Positions 16,022 through 25,151 of a DNA stretch of 64,000 bases are shown piece after piece (the stretch's first letter is position 1; every line of letters begins with the position of its first letter). Below the pieces are notes generated by a model, which did not search any database, was not told the origin of the DNA, and saw only the letters and a list, made by a program, of their open reading frames with translations. Both the position numbers and the translations under genes were made by a program. This DNA is from Halodesulfovibrio aestuarii DSM 17919 = ATCC 29578 (GTDB lineage Bacteria > Desulfobacterota > Desulfovibrionia > Desulfovibrionales > Desulfovibrionaceae), in assembly GCF_000384815.1 (NCBI RefSeq), contig NZ_ARQF01000018.1, forward strand, positions 1 to 64,000. Reading direction: 5' to 3'.

Positions 16022-17377
16022 CTATTCAGTCACAGTCTTGATTGCTTCAGTCGTAGCGTTGCACAGCAGGTCAATTTCGCTGAGTGTTATGCTGAGCGGT
16101 GGCATGAGCACGATGACGTCTCCGAGGTTTCGTATGATGACTCCGTGCTTTCGTGCTTCCATGCAGACTTTGTGGCCAATTTTTTCTGCGGTTGCGAATG
16201 GAGCTTTGGTGGCTTTGTCTTGCACCAGTTCGATGCCGGTCATGACCCCGCGGTTGCGGATTTCTCCGATGTGTTTAAGCTCCAGCATTGCTGTGAGCCT
16301 GTTTTGCAAATGGGCAATTTTAGGCTGAAGCTTTTCCATAACGTTGTTGTTTTCAAAATAATCAAGGTTAGCTATGGCTGCTGCACAGGCTAGCGGGTTG
16401 CCTGTGTAGGTGTGGCCATGAAAGAACGTTTTGAATTCTTCGTGGTTGCCGAGAAACCCGTTGTAAATCTCTTCTGACGTGACAGTTGCTGCGAGTGGCA
16501 GGTAACCTGCGCTGATGCCTTTGGCGAGGCAGATAATGTCCGGCGTAATATTTTCCTGCTCACAGGCGAACATAGTTCCGGTTTTACCGAAGCCTACTGC
16601 GACCTCGTCTGCAATGAGAATAATGTTGTGGCGGGTACACAGGTTGCGCACATGCGTGAGGTAGCCTTCCGGATGCATAAGCTGCCCTGCTGCACCTTGC
16701 ACCAGTGGTTCAATAACGAACGCAGCCGCGGTGCTTCCGTGTGCTTCGAGTACGCCTTCTACGTGCTGGAAACATTCGTGGTCGCAATTTGATTTGTCTT
16801 TACCGAATGGGCAGCGGTAGCAGTAGGGAGTGATGACTTTTTCACCCTGAAAGAGCATGTGCTTGTAGGTTGCGTGGAATAAATCCATACCTCCAACGGA
16901 AACGGAACCGATGGTGTCGCCGTGATATGCGTTTTGCATTGAGATAAATTTGATGCGGTCAGAGTCACCTTTCTCTGCCTGCTGCTGGAACTGGAAAGCG
17001 ATTTTAAGCGCAACTTCGACTGCGGTGGAGCCACTGTCGGAGTAGAAGACACGGGTGAGTCCTGCCGGAAGAATATCAACAAGGCGTTTTGCGAGTTCTG
17101 TTGCCGGAACGCTGGCAAGGCCGAGCATAGTAGTGTGAGCAATTTTTGCTAACTGTTCCTGTACTGCTTTGTCTATTTCCGGCACACAGTGACCGTGTAC
17201 GTTCGTCCATAAGGATGAGACACCGTCTAGATATTGGTTGCCTTCAGTGTCCATGAGCCAGTTGCCTTTACCGCTTTCAATGATGAGCTGGTCTTGCTGA
17301 GTCCATTCTGCCATCTGGGTGAATGGATGCCATACGTTGGTGCGGTCGATATGCTGTAATTCTTGTGTTGTGCTCAT
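16022..17377 (-). CDS. bioA: Adenosylmethionine-8-amino-7-oxononanoate aminotransferase
   Basis: 451 residues, class III PLP aminotransferase. Transfers an amino group to KAPA to make 7,8-diaminopelargonate. Motifs: WHPFTQM at the N-terminus (BioA signature), GKGNWLMDTEGNQYLDG, YHGDTIGS, LIADEVAVGFGKTG and the PLP lysine in LAKGISAGYLP. It is 9 bases downstream of bioB. A 344-base gap with repeats separates it from the FAS-like block. Confidence 0.95.
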   Translation of the reverse strand: MSTTQELQHIDRTNVWHPFTQMAEWTQQDQLIIESGKGNWLMDTEGNQYLDGVSSLWTNVHGHCVPEIDKAVQEQLAKIAHTTMLGLASVPATELAKRLVDILPAGLTRVFYSDSGSTAVEVALKIAFQFQQQAEKGDSDRIKFISMQNAYHGDTIGSVSVGGMDLFHATYKHMLFQGEKVITPYCYRCPFGKDKSNCDHECFQHVEGVLEAHGSTAAAFVIEPLVQGAAGQLMHPEGYLTHVRNLCTRHNIILIADEVAVGFGKTGTMFACEQENITPDIICLAKGISAGYLPLAATVTSEEIYNGFLGNHEEFKTFFHGHTYTGNPLACAAAIANLDYFENNNVMEKLQPKIAHLQNRLTAMLELKHIGEIRNRGVMTGIELVQDKATKAPFATAEKIGHKVCMEARKHGVIIRNLGDVIVLMPPLSITLSEIDLLCNATTEAIKTVTE

Positions 17378-17386
17378 GTGTGCTCC

Positions 17387-18367
17387 TTATAACACGCCCA
17401 TACAGGAAAGCATGCTGATGTCGTCTGTTATGTTGCGTCCGCTTGTGGTCAGGTAGTTGCCGATCATAAGACCGTTGGCACCTGCCATAGGGATAAGAGA
17501 TTGAAATTCGCCAAGGGTGTTTTCGCGACCGCCTGCAATCAGAATGTCCTGCGTTGGAAGAATAAATCTATAGACTGCAATGGCGCGCAGCGCTTCGGAA
17601 GGAGCAAGGAGTGGCTGGTTTTCAAGGCGTGTACCTTTGACCGGAGTCAGAAAATTCATAGGAATAGATGGAACTTCGAGATCCCGCAGGGTGCAGGCCA
17701 GTTCAACCCGTTGGTTGCGGTTTTCACCGAGACCTAATATGCCGCCTGAACAGACTCGGAAGCCGGCTTGAAGTGCGTTCTGCACGGATATGATATCGTC
17801 GTCATATTCGTGCGTACTGCAAATGGCGGAGAAGTGGGAGCGGGCTGTTTCGAGGTTGTGATGATAACTTGAGAAGCCGGCCTGTCGTAACCTTTGTGCC
17901 ATGTCGGGTGAAAGTTGGCCGAGGGAACCACAGACTTTAATGCTTGTCTGTGTGGTGATGGCAAGTGCTGCTTCGCAAACAGTGTCGAGTTCTTTATCAG
18001 AGAGAGCCATGCCGCTGGTCACAATGCCGTATCTCTGTGCGCCGCCTGCTTCCAGCTCCTGTGCTCGGGTTAGCAAAGCTTTGGGATCGATTAATGGATA
18101 AATTGGCGCACCCGTGTCATGGTATTTTGACTGTGCACAGAAGGAACAGTTTTCACTGCATTTACCTGATTTGGCGTTTATAATACCACAGGTAAATGTT
18201 GTATTTGTTGTAATCGTGGAGCGAATACGTTGTGCACCGGCAAGAAGATCAAGTGTTGCGCTCTCCGGCAGGTTTATCAGTATTTCAGCATCATCGCGGC
18301 TGATACCTTTTCCTGACTGGACAACCTCTTCGCACAACGCGTACACAGTTGAAGTTATGGTGGTCAT
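17387..18367 (-). CDS. bioB: Biotin synthase
   Basis: 326 residues, radical SAM enzyme that inserts sulfur into dethiobiotin. The [4Fe-4S] motif CSENCSFCAQSKYH (Cys-x3-Cys-x2-Cys) is near residue 70, and the family segment GGRENTLGEFQ is near the C-terminus. It is first in the minus-strand biotin operon, divergent from birA. The intervening 215 bases hold a BirA operator, so repression by biotinyl-AMP-loaded BirA is likely. Confidence 0.95.
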   Translation of the reverse strand: MTTITSTVYALCEEVVQSGKGISRDDAEILINLPESATLDLLAGAQRIRSTITTNTTFTCGIINAKSGKCSENCSFCAQSKYHDTGAPIYPLIDPKALLTRAQELEAGGAQRYGIVTSGMALSDKELDTVCEAALAITTQTSIKVCGSLGQLSPDMAQRLRQAGFSSYHHNLETARSHFSAICSTHEYDDDIISVQNALQAGFRVCSGGILGLGENRNQRVELACTLRDLEVPSIPMNFLTPVKGTRLENQPLLAPSEALRAIAVYRFILPTQDILIAGGRENTLGEFQSLIPMAGANGLMIGNYLTTSGRNITDDISMLSCMGVL

Positions 18368-18536
18368 ATGGTTTCTCTGGAAAAGATGAAGTAAGTTCTC
18401 TGTCTAATATTTATGGGGCATTTTATCAGTATGTTAATTCCACTGGTAAAGTTGTCCCCGCTCATTATGCGGTCGTTTGAACCGCTGGTCGGATAATTTG
18501 ATGTCGTTAAGGATGAACTAGCTGAGAGTGTTACTA

Positions 18537-18570
18537 TTGTCAACTTTGATTCATCGTATAAGGTTTACAA
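18537..18570. promoter_or_regulatory. BirA operator between bioB and birA
   Basis: Left half TTGTCAACT (18537-18545), 16-base spacer, right half GGTTTACAA (18562-18570). The known bacterial BirA site is TTGTAAACC-N14-16-GGTTTACAA: the right half is perfect and the left half has two mismatches. It ends 12 bases before birA and is about 170 bases from bioB, so it could repress both directions. Confidence 0.75.
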
Positions 18571-18582
18571 TCAGAGGTATAA

Positions 18583-19569
18583 ATGGCTTCAAAGGGAACT
18601 GCAGTTCGTGAAAAGATCTTGGAATTACTGCAAAAAAATACAGATGGATATACGTCCGGAGAGGATTTAAGCCAGCTGTTTTCCATTTCGCGTGCGGCTG
18701 TGTCTAAGCATGTCAGTGTGCTGCGTGGACAGGGACACGAGATTGAAGCTGTTACCCGTAGGGGATACCGTTTGCTGCGCAAAGCAGAGTTACTTACGGA
18801 AGATGTTGTGCGGCAGGGATTGAAGACACAGCTTTTTGGCCAGTGCGGGGTGCATTATCTGCCAAGTGTCGGGTCGACCAATCTGGAAGCCATGCAACTT
18901 GCATTTTCAGGTGCACCGGAAGGAACCGTTGTTGTGGCAGATGAGCAGACAGGTGGCCGTGGCAGACAGGGACGCATTTGGCATTCACCAGCCGGCTGTG
19001 GTCTATATGTCTCTGTCGTTTTGCGACCGGATATTGCCCCGAATGAAGCACCTATTATTACGTTATTAACCAATGTTGCGGCGGCAGAAGCTGTGCACGA
19101 GATGACGGGTATTCTTCCTGTTTGTAAATGGCCTAATGATGTTCTCATAGATGGTTGCAAGGTTGCCGGAAATCTTACTGAGATATTTCTTTCCGGTGAC
19201 GTTGTGAGTCATATTATCTCAGGTGCTGGGATTAACGTGCGCCCGTTGCCGAAAAGGCTGGTGGCTGATTTGCGTACAGCACCGTGCTCCCTTGAAGAAA
19301 CCGCAGGGAAAAGTATTTCCCGCGTTGAGCTGTTACAGGCATATCTGGTTCGGTATGAGTATTGGTACCTGCTTGTAAAAGAGCAAGGGTTTGCTCTTTT
19401 ACTTACCCGTTGGAAAGAACTCACTGATGTCGTTGGTAAAGAACTGACTGTAGAGGTTCGCGGGGAGACTTTTCAAGGCACGGTGACAGACGTATCCACG
19501 GACGGTATGTTGCTTCTGCAAAGCAGCGATGGAGTTGAACATCGTCTGTTCTCTGGTGATATCTTGTAA
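18583..19569 (+). CDS. birA: Biotin-protein ligase and biotin operon repressor BirA
   Basis: 328 residues. The N-terminal winged helix (about 1-65; DLSQLFSISRAAVSKHVSVLR is the HTH) is followed by the ligase domain with GGRGRQGRIWHSP (biotinyl-AMP loop, about 125-137) and KWPNDVLIDGCKVAG (about 182-196), then the small C-terminal SH3-like domain. It attaches biotin to carboxylases and represses bio genes. The group II form with a DNA-binding domain agrees with the operator just upstream, which would also give autoregulation. Confidence 0.95.
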   Translation: MASKGTAVREKILELLQKNTDGYTSGEDLSQLFSISRAAVSKHVSVLRGQGHEIEAVTRRGYRLLRKAELLTEDVVRQGLKTQLFGQCGVHYLPSVGSTNLEAMQLAFSGAPEGTVVVADEQTGGRGRQGRIWHSPAGCGLYVSVVLRPDIAPNEAPIITLLTNVAAAEAVHEMTGILPVCKWPNDVLIDGCKVAGNLTEIFLSGDVVSHIISGAGINVRPLPKRLVADLRTAPCSLEETAGKSISRVELLQAYLVRYEYWYLLVKEQGFALLLTRWKELTDVVGKELTVEVRGETFQGTVTDVSTDGMLLLQSSDGVEHRLFSGDIL

Positions 19570-19954
19570 TTGCGTGGTAACCTTCCCTCCATGAGGTTCT
19601 TTTACCTGTTTCGTTATTTCTGACTGTTACAAACTGTGATCGTTTGGACGTTGTAACAGGTGAGCCGGAGCTGTTTGTCCGGTTATTTATTGCGGGCAAC
19701 TATTATTCCCATCTTGTAATCTTTTGGACGGAGCCGCTGTTCATATTGATCTCGTATTTAACGTAACAAAAGTATGATATGATGGACTGTTACGTCCTTT
19801 TTTTGTGGCGTTTGGCCATTGTATAGAAATCTTGAAGGCTCCTGCCTGAAAATGCAGTTCTACGTATAAAGTAGTATTTGCTGGTTCCGGGCTGTACTTT
19901 TTCCCCATCCGTATTACTCTTTGCACTTCAACACTTTCACTTGGTAACAAATTG
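19570..19954. other. Intergenic region with a long inverted repeat
   Basis: 385 bases without a gene. It contains CTGTTACAA (19624-19632) and its exact complement TTGTAACAG (19651-19659), separated by 18 bases, which could be a hairpin or a two-site operator for the MATE gene. No supported small ORF. Confidence 0.5.
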
Positions 19955-21346
19955 ATGAGCAACTCAAAGCAGATAACTGACCCTACATCATATAAGGCTA
20001 TATGGAATCTTGCATGGCCGCAGATTCTTATGATGATGTTTCATTTTTTAATTGGCTTTGTTGATGTGTGGGTAGCAGGACAAATAAATTCCAATGTTCA
20101 GGCGGCGCTCGGGATGATTTCCCAGACCTTCCTGTTCTTTCTGGTTATTGCTATTGCTATCGGTAACGGCTGCGTGGCAGGCATTAGTCAGTCTATTGGT
20201 GCAGGGCTGCATAAAAGGGCAGCACGGTATATAGGGCTTGTGGTTCTGCTTGGACTCACGTGCGGACTTATAATATCCGGACTGGGGCTGTGTGGGCGGC
20301 ATATATTTTTGGGGATATTACAGACGCCGGAAGATATCTATTCTATCGCACTGTATTTTTTAAAAATATATCTCTTGATACTGCCCGTGTACTACCTGTT
20401 TGTTATTTCTAACGCCGTGTTTCGTGCAAAGATGATGGTGTTTGTCCCTATGCGCTCAATCGCCATTGTCGCCTTGGTGAACGCTATTGCAGACCTCGGC
20501 TTCGGGCTTGGCTGGTTCGGTTTCCCTGAGTTCGGTTATAAAGGGGTAGCATGGGCAACCCTGATTTCCGTGTCCGGTGGCACAATTTATAACTTTTGGG
20601 TGCTGGTAGGAAAAGGGATACTAGTTAAAAATTCCTTTGCTCCTTGGCGTTGGATGCGCTCTGCCTTGCCTTATTTAATCAAAGTTGCCGCTCCGGCGGG
20701 TGGTACTCAGGTCTTATGGCACACAGGGTATATCGTCCTTTTCGCAATTGTTGCTTCATTACCGTACAATGCCGTTGAAGCTCTGGCGGGGCTTGCTGCG
20801 GGCATGCGTATTGAGTCTCTTTTGTTTCTGCCTGCATTCGCATTTAATATGACTGCAAGCATCCTTATCGGCCATTTCCTTGGTGCTGGGAATAAGGGTG
20901 AGGCAAAGCGGGTAGGATTGCGTATCCTGGGGACAGCGTGCGGGCTTATGTCTATTGTTGCTATTGGCTTTTGGCCGTTTATTGAGCCTATGGCGAAGTT
21001 TCTTGCACCGGAAGCCGGGGTAACAATACAGGCTGCCGTCTACTTGAAGTATAACATTATTTCTATTCCATTCACTGTCGCCAGTATGACCCTTGGTGGT
21101 ATTATGACTGGCGCTGGTGCGACTATATACAACTTTTGGATTTACAGCAGTGCTTCGTGGTTTGTGCGATTACCTGTGGCGTATATTCTTGGGCATCTAG
21201 TTTTTAAAGATGCAGAGGGTGTCTACATAGCCATGCTTGTTTCACAGGTGTTCCAGTCCACGACAATGTTTTATATATTCATGCATCGCGACTGGTACCG
21301 CTTTAGCATGATTAAACGCAAAAATGCGACCGCTCCGGCTGCGTAG
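19955..21346 (+). CDS. MATE family multidrug/metabolite exporter
   Basis: 464 residues with about 12 hydrophobic segments in two pseudo-symmetric halves. Early WPQILMMMFHFLIGFVDVWVAG fits the first MATE helices. It exports cationic compounds using an ion gradient. The start is taken at ATG 19955; a TTG one codon earlier is unlikely, and the RBS is weak. The DUF2156 gene follows after 9 bases, probably in one transcript. Substrate not predictable. Confidence 0.85.
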   Translation: MSNSKQITDPTSYKAIWNLAWPQILMMMFHFLIGFVDVWVAGQINSNVQAALGMISQTFLFFLVIAIAIGNGCVAGISQSIGAGLHKRAARYIGLVVLLGLTCGLIISGLGLCGRHIFLGILQTPEDIYSIALYFLKIYLLILPVYYLFVISNAVFRAKMMVFVPMRSIAIVALVNAIADLGFGLGWFGFPEFGYKGVAWATLISVSGGTIYNFWVLVGKGILVKNSFAPWRWMRSALPYLIKVAAPAGGTQVLWHTGYIVLFAIVASLPYNAVEALAGLAAGMRIESLLFLPAFAFNMTASILIGHFLGAGNKGEAKRVGLRILGTACGLMSIVAIGFWPFIEPMAKFLAPEAGVTIQAAVYLKYNIISIPFTVASMTLGGIMTGAGATIYNFWIYSSASWFVRLPVAYILGHLVFKDAEGVYIAMLVSQVFQSTTMFYIFMHRDWYRFSMIKRKNATAPAA

Positions 21347-21355
21347 GAGTTTTTG

Positions 21356-22261
21356 ATGAAGGAACTTGTTTTTGAACCGATTTCTTTTGACCGTAAAGAT
21401 GAATACATGGAACGTTTGGCTCAAAGTAAAACTAAGTCATCCGATTTCAGTTTTACGAATATATGGGGCTGGGCAGACGAGTACGCTCTTGAATGGGCAT
21501 GGACTCCTAATTTAGTCTGGATCCGCCAGTCATCTTCCGGAGCTTCCGAAATTCCAGTTGTTCGTTATTGGGCACCAGTTGGAAACTGGGATAATGTGGA
21601 CTGGGCAGATTGTCCGTACATGAAGCAGGCACGTACCTATCATCGCGTGCCGGAACGGTTGCTTGAAATATGGAATGAAAAGCTCGGAGACCGCATTACA
21701 GCCCATGAAGACAGAGGGCAATGGGATTACATTTATGATGTTCAGGAACTTGGTGAATTGCGTGGAAAGAAATTTCATAAAAAGAAGAACCTCGTAAACC
21801 AGTTCAAGAAAAATTATACCTATACGTATGAACCCATGACCGCTGACTGTGTTGAAGCAGTGCTTGAAATGCAGGAGGAGTGGTGCATGTGGCGGGAGTG
21901 CGAAGAATCGCAGTCTCTTCTCGCAGAAAATGATGCAATTCGCCGCGTACTTGAGCAGTGGGACGTAATTCCTACACTTATTGGTGGTTCAATTCAGGTA
22001 GACGGAAAAGTAGTTGCGTATACTGTCGCAGAAGCGATTAACGACGAAACGGTTGTTATTCACTTCGAAAAAGGAAAAACTGACTACAAAGGCATTTATC
22101 AGGCCATTAACAACTTTTTCCTGACTGACGGAGGTTCCCGTTTTACCTATGTAAACCGTGAGCAGGATTTAGACGACGAAGGACTGCGTAAAGCTAAGAT
22201 GAGTTATAACCCAAGTGATTTTGTGAAAAAATTTGTCGTTGAAGTAGCAGAAGAAAAGTAA
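21356..22261 (+). CDS. DUF2156 domain protein (GNAT-like acyl/aminoacyl transferase fold)
   Basis: About 301 residues. N-terminal SDFSFTNIWGWADEYALEW and the central KKNLVNQFKKNYTYTYEPM followed by an aromatic-rich C-terminal half match the DUF2156/LPG-synthase C-terminal family, a tandem GNAT fold seen in phosphatidylglycerol aminoacyltransferases. No membrane segments, so a soluble enzyme. Start at ATG 21356 with TAGGAG upstream. Coupled to the MATE gene. Exact substrate unknown. Confidence 0.75.
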   Translation: MKELVFEPISFDRKDEYMERLAQSKTKSSDFSFTNIWGWADEYALEWAWTPNLVWIRQSSSGASEIPVVRYWAPVGNWDNVDWADCPYMKQARTYHRVPERLLEIWNEKLGDRITAHEDRGQWDYIYDVQELGELRGKKFHKKKNLVNQFKKNYTYTYEPMTADCVEAVLEMQEEWCMWRECEESQSLLAENDAIRRVLEQWDVIPTLIGGSIQVDGKVVAYTVAEAINDETVVIHFEKGKTDYKGIYQAINNFFLTDGGSRFTYVNREQDLDDEGLRKAKMSYNPSDFVKKFVVEVAEEK

Positions 22262-22314
22262 AAAATAGTAGCCGCTTGTGGTTTGACGATTATTTTATAA
22301 TTATTGAACAGAGG

Positions 22315-22372
22315 AAAACGTCAGGTTCGGAGCATACAGTTGGCTGTATATACGGATTTGACGTTTTTTCGT
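22315..22372 (+). terminator. Terminator after the DUF2156 gene
   Basis: Outer stem AAAACGTCA/TGACGTTTTTT with an inner stem ATACAG/CTGTAT and a terminal T-run. Confidence 0.65.
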
Positions 22373-22407
22373 AACAGCGCAAAGTGCAAGGTTACTTCTG
22401 TCTATGT

Positions 22408-22436
22408 TTGACACCATTTTTTAACGGCGATAGAAG
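22408..22436 (+). promoter_or_regulatory. Candidate promoter of the NifU-like gene
   Basis: TTGACA (22408-22413), 17-base spacer, TAGAAG (22431-22436). Placed 37 bases before the start codon. Confidence 0.4.
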
Positions 22437-22472
22437 TGCCACACATATATTTACAGACCTGTGAGGAATAAA

Positions 22473-22706
22473 ATGTCTCTTAAAGAAAAAGTTGAAGCAG
22501 CGTTGGATAAAGTTCGCCCTTATCTTCAAAATGATGGCGGAAACGTTGAGTTAGTTGATATTACTGACCGCGGCATTGTAACTGTGCGTCTTACTGGTGC
22601 TTGCAAAGGCTGTCCGATGTCTCAGATGACTCTGCGCAATACTGTAGAGCGTTTTATTCTGAAAGCAGTGCCTGAAGTTAAAGCTGTTGAAGCAGCAGAA
22701 GACTAG
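22473..22706 (+). CDS. NifU C-terminal-domain iron-sulfur scaffold protein
   Basis: 77 residues, a stand-alone NifU C-terminal (Nfu-like) domain. VRPYLQNDGGNVELVDI and the CxxC in ACKGCPMSQMTL are visible; the two cysteines hold a transient [4Fe-4S] cluster in a dimer. It would deliver clusters to the many Fe-S enzymes of this organism. Start at ATG 22473 preceded by GTGAGGA; the GTG at 22461 is part of the ribosome site. Single-gene unit ending in a terminator. Confidence 0.9.
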   Translation: MSLKEKVEAALDKVRPYLQNDGGNVELVDITDRGIVTVRLTGACKGCPMSQMTLRNTVERFILKAVPEVKAVEAAED

Positions 22707-22715
22707 CAGATTGAT

Positions 22716-22741
22716 GAAAACGCACCTTGTGGCGTTTTTCA
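22716..22741 (+). terminator. Terminator after the NifU-like gene
   Basis: GAAAACGC/GCGTTTTTC hairpin with an 8-base loop. Confidence 0.7.
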
Positions 22742-23000
22742 AAAAATAAAAACTCTTGCATCTTTCTGGCAGGCTTCAATCTTAATTTTTCTTCGAGCCT
22801 TGCACTGCACAGATTTGCTGTAATCTGTACCGCAGGGACATTGTTAACAATTAGTATTACTCTAGATGCATAAGCCCCTAGCCTGCGGGCGGGAAGAGAT
22901 ATCTAGTCTTCCTGTACGTCTGTTAGGTGAAGACTGTTTATCTGTTATAGATATTCATGGGTACAGTGCGTCAGTTTTTTTATATTTAGGAGATAGTTAC

Positions 23001-24392
23001 ATGGCTAAAGTAGTCACTCGTTTTGCTCCGTCCCCGACCGGACATTTACACATTGGTGGTGCGCGTACCGCTATTTTCAGTTGGTTACTTGCTCGTCACA
23101 ATGGTGGCGAATTTGTTCTGCGTATTGAGGATACTGACAGAGAACGTTCTGAGCAGCAGTACACAGACGCCATCCTTGCTTCTATGGAATGGCTTGGTCT
23201 TAACTGGGATGCAGAACCTGTATACCAGAGCCAGCGTGATGATCTGTACAACAAGTACATTGATCAATTGTTAGCAGAAGGAAAAGCGTACTACTGTGAC
23301 TGTACTGCCGAAGAAGTAGAAGCAATGCGTGAAGAAGCGCGTGCTAATGGCAAAAAACCTAAGTACAACGGCAAATGTCGTGAGCTTGGTCTGGAAAAAG
23401 CAGAAGGCCGTGTCGTACGTTTTAAAGCACCTCTTACTGGTCGTACTGTATGGAAAGACCTTGTAAAAGGCAGCATTGCTTTTGATAATGAAGAACTTGA
23501 TGACATGATTATCCGCCGTAGTGATGGTTCTCCAACCTACAACCTTGCAGTAGTTGTGGATGACCATTCTCAGGAAATCTCCCACGTGCTTCGTGGTGAT
23601 GACCACGTAAACAACACTCCTAAGCAGATTATGATTTATGAAGCATTGGGTTGGGACGTCCCTGAATTCGGTCATGTTCCGATGATCCTCGGTTCTGACC
23701 GTAAAAAGCTTTCCAAACGCCATGGCGCAAAATCCGTTATGGAATACGAAAAAATGGGTCTGCTTCCGCAGGCGTTGGTGAACTACCTCGTACGTCTTGG
23801 CTGGTCCCACGGCGATCAGGAAATCTTTGCTCTCGACGAACTGATTGAGAAATTCTCTACCGACAATCTTTCTTCTTCTGCTGCTGGTTTTGATCCCGAT
23901 AAACTTCTTTGGCTCAACGCGCAGTACATGAAAGAATCCTCCGATGCAGATCTTGCAGCTCTTGTAGCACCGTTTGTAAAAGATGCTGGTTTCGACAAGT
24001 CTGTCGAGGAACTGACAGCGATGGTGCCTCTTTTCAAAGATCGCGCGAAGGATCTTATTGGTCTCGTAGAAGCGATGCGCTTCATGCTTCTTCCTGATTC
24101 TGAATACGAATTTGACGAAAAAGCAGTGACGAAAGCGCTGACAGAAGAAGGTAAACAGCATCTTGCTAATATGCGTGAGCAGTTTGCAGCGTTAGAAGCA
24201 TTCACGAAAGATACCACCCATGACGTTATGGCTAACTACGTATCTGACAACGGCCTCAAGTTTAAAGCTGTCGGCCCTCCATTACGCGTAGCACTTGTTG
24301 GTGCTATGGGTGGACCTAACCTTCCTGATGTTATGGAAATCATCGGTAAAGAGCGCACACTGGCTCGTGTTGATCGTGCTCTTGAACAATAG
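23001..24392 (+). CDS. gltX: Glutamyl-tRNA synthetase
   Basis: 463 residues, class I aminoacyl-tRNA synthetase. RFAPSPTGHLHIGGART gives the HIGH motif near residue 17 and KKLSKRHG the KMSKS loop. The start is at ATG 23001 with AGGAGA upstream; an in-frame 45-residue extension from 22866 has no RBS and lacks family similarity. It charges tRNA-Glu; whether it also serves tRNA-Gln cannot be seen here. Ends in a strong terminator. Confidence 0.96.
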   Translation: MAKVVTRFAPSPTGHLHIGGARTAIFSWLLARHNGGEFVLRIEDTDRERSEQQYTDAILASMEWLGLNWDAEPVYQSQRDDLYNKYIDQLLAEGKAYYCDCTAEEVEAMREEARANGKKPKYNGKCRELGLEKAEGRVVRFKAPLTGRTVWKDLVKGSIAFDNEELDDMIIRRSDGSPTYNLAVVVDDHSQEISHVLRGDDHVNNTPKQIMIYEALGWDVPEFGHVPMILGSDRKKLSKRHGAKSVMEYEKMGLLPQALVNYLVRLGWSHGDQEIFALDELIEKFSTDNLSSSAAGFDPDKLLWLNAQYMKESSDADLAALVAPFVKDAGFDKSVEELTAMVPLFKDRAKDLIGLVEAMRFMLLPDSEYEFDEKAVTKALTEEGKQHLANMREQFAALEAFTKDTTHDVMANYVSDNGLKFKAVGPPLRVALVGAMGGPNLPDVMEIIGKERTLARVDRALEQ

Positions 24393-24436
24393 TTTTTTTG
24401 ATAAATCAGCATATTGCATGTGGTTTATGAAAATAG

Positions 24437-24466
24437 AAGCCGCTACATTAGTAGCGGCTTTTTTTA
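24437..24466 (+). terminator. gltX terminator
   Basis: GCCGCTAC/GTAGCGGC stem followed by seven T. Confidence 0.85.
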
Positions 24467-24536
24467 TTGTGCGTGAGTCATTCAAACCAGTGGATCGGCT
24501 TGTAACTAGTGTTTCTTGAGTTTTTTAGTGTTGGCG

Positions 24537-24572
24537 TGAAAAAAGGTGAGTCTACGTATTAGTAGACTCACC
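24537..24572 (-). terminator. Terminator of the minus-strand 84-residue protein gene
   Basis: GGTGAGTCTAC (24545-24555) and GTAGACTCACC (24562-24572) form a perfect 11-base stem. On the minus strand it is followed by TTTTTT. Confidence 0.75.
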
Positions 24573-24673
24573 CTGTATTTGTTATACGAGTACCATGTTA
24601 GTTAACACATGTTGCGTGGCCGGAGGGCTATGAAGCCATGGCCAGCTACAGGATAACATCTGTTACGGCTGTA

Positions 24674-24928
24674 TTACTGACTTGGTAAATCGTCCTTGGT
24701 GAACATACGCCATTGTGTAGTTCCATTTTCGGAAGATTCAGGCTCAACACGCAGAATAGGTTCACCTTTCCAGTAATATATCATGGATTCGTCAGAGAAA
24801 ATATCACACTTCATATTCTCAACGATAACATGTGGTTCTAATTGTGTTATTTCAATGCCAATTTCGCTTAATTGTTCGCGAAGCAGTTCTTCAACTCGTG
24901 CTGCAACGCTTTGGGACATCTTACTCAT
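24674..24928 (-). CDS. Conserved-looking hypothetical protein, 84 residues
   Basis: I do not recognise the family. The ATG at 24928 follows GAGGAGGACTCT, a strong ribosome site, and a perfect terminator lies downstream, so it is a real gene. The protein starts with an amphipathic helix (SVAARVEELLREQLSEIG) followed by strand-like segments and is acidic and soluble, with no signal peptide and one cysteine. It is divergent from the Crp/Fnr gene, leaving about 220 bases between the two starts for control. Confidence 0.7.
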   Translation of the reverse strand: MSKMSQSVAARVEELLREQLSEIGIEITQLEPHVIVENMKCDIFSDESMIYYWKGEPILRVEPESSENGTTQWRMFTKDDLPSQ

Positions 24929-25151
24929 AGAGTCCTCCTCATTATGATGCACGGACTATAACCTTGATTGCAACAGTTCGCAATTGCGTTGCGGTGTTGG
25001 AGTGCGTTTAGTGGCAATTGGACTTGAAGATGACGATTTGTCCACAAGTTGCTATAAGCTTGTTACGCTTAGAATGCAGCAACGTGTCCATTGTGTGCAG
25101 GCTTCTTTCTATTGGCGCAACATATTCTATAGATTAATAAAAAGGATAGTC

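Noticed and set aside
23271-24161. 296-codon open frame on the minus strand inside gltX
   Set aside because: Antisense shadow of gltX with a composition unlike a real protein.
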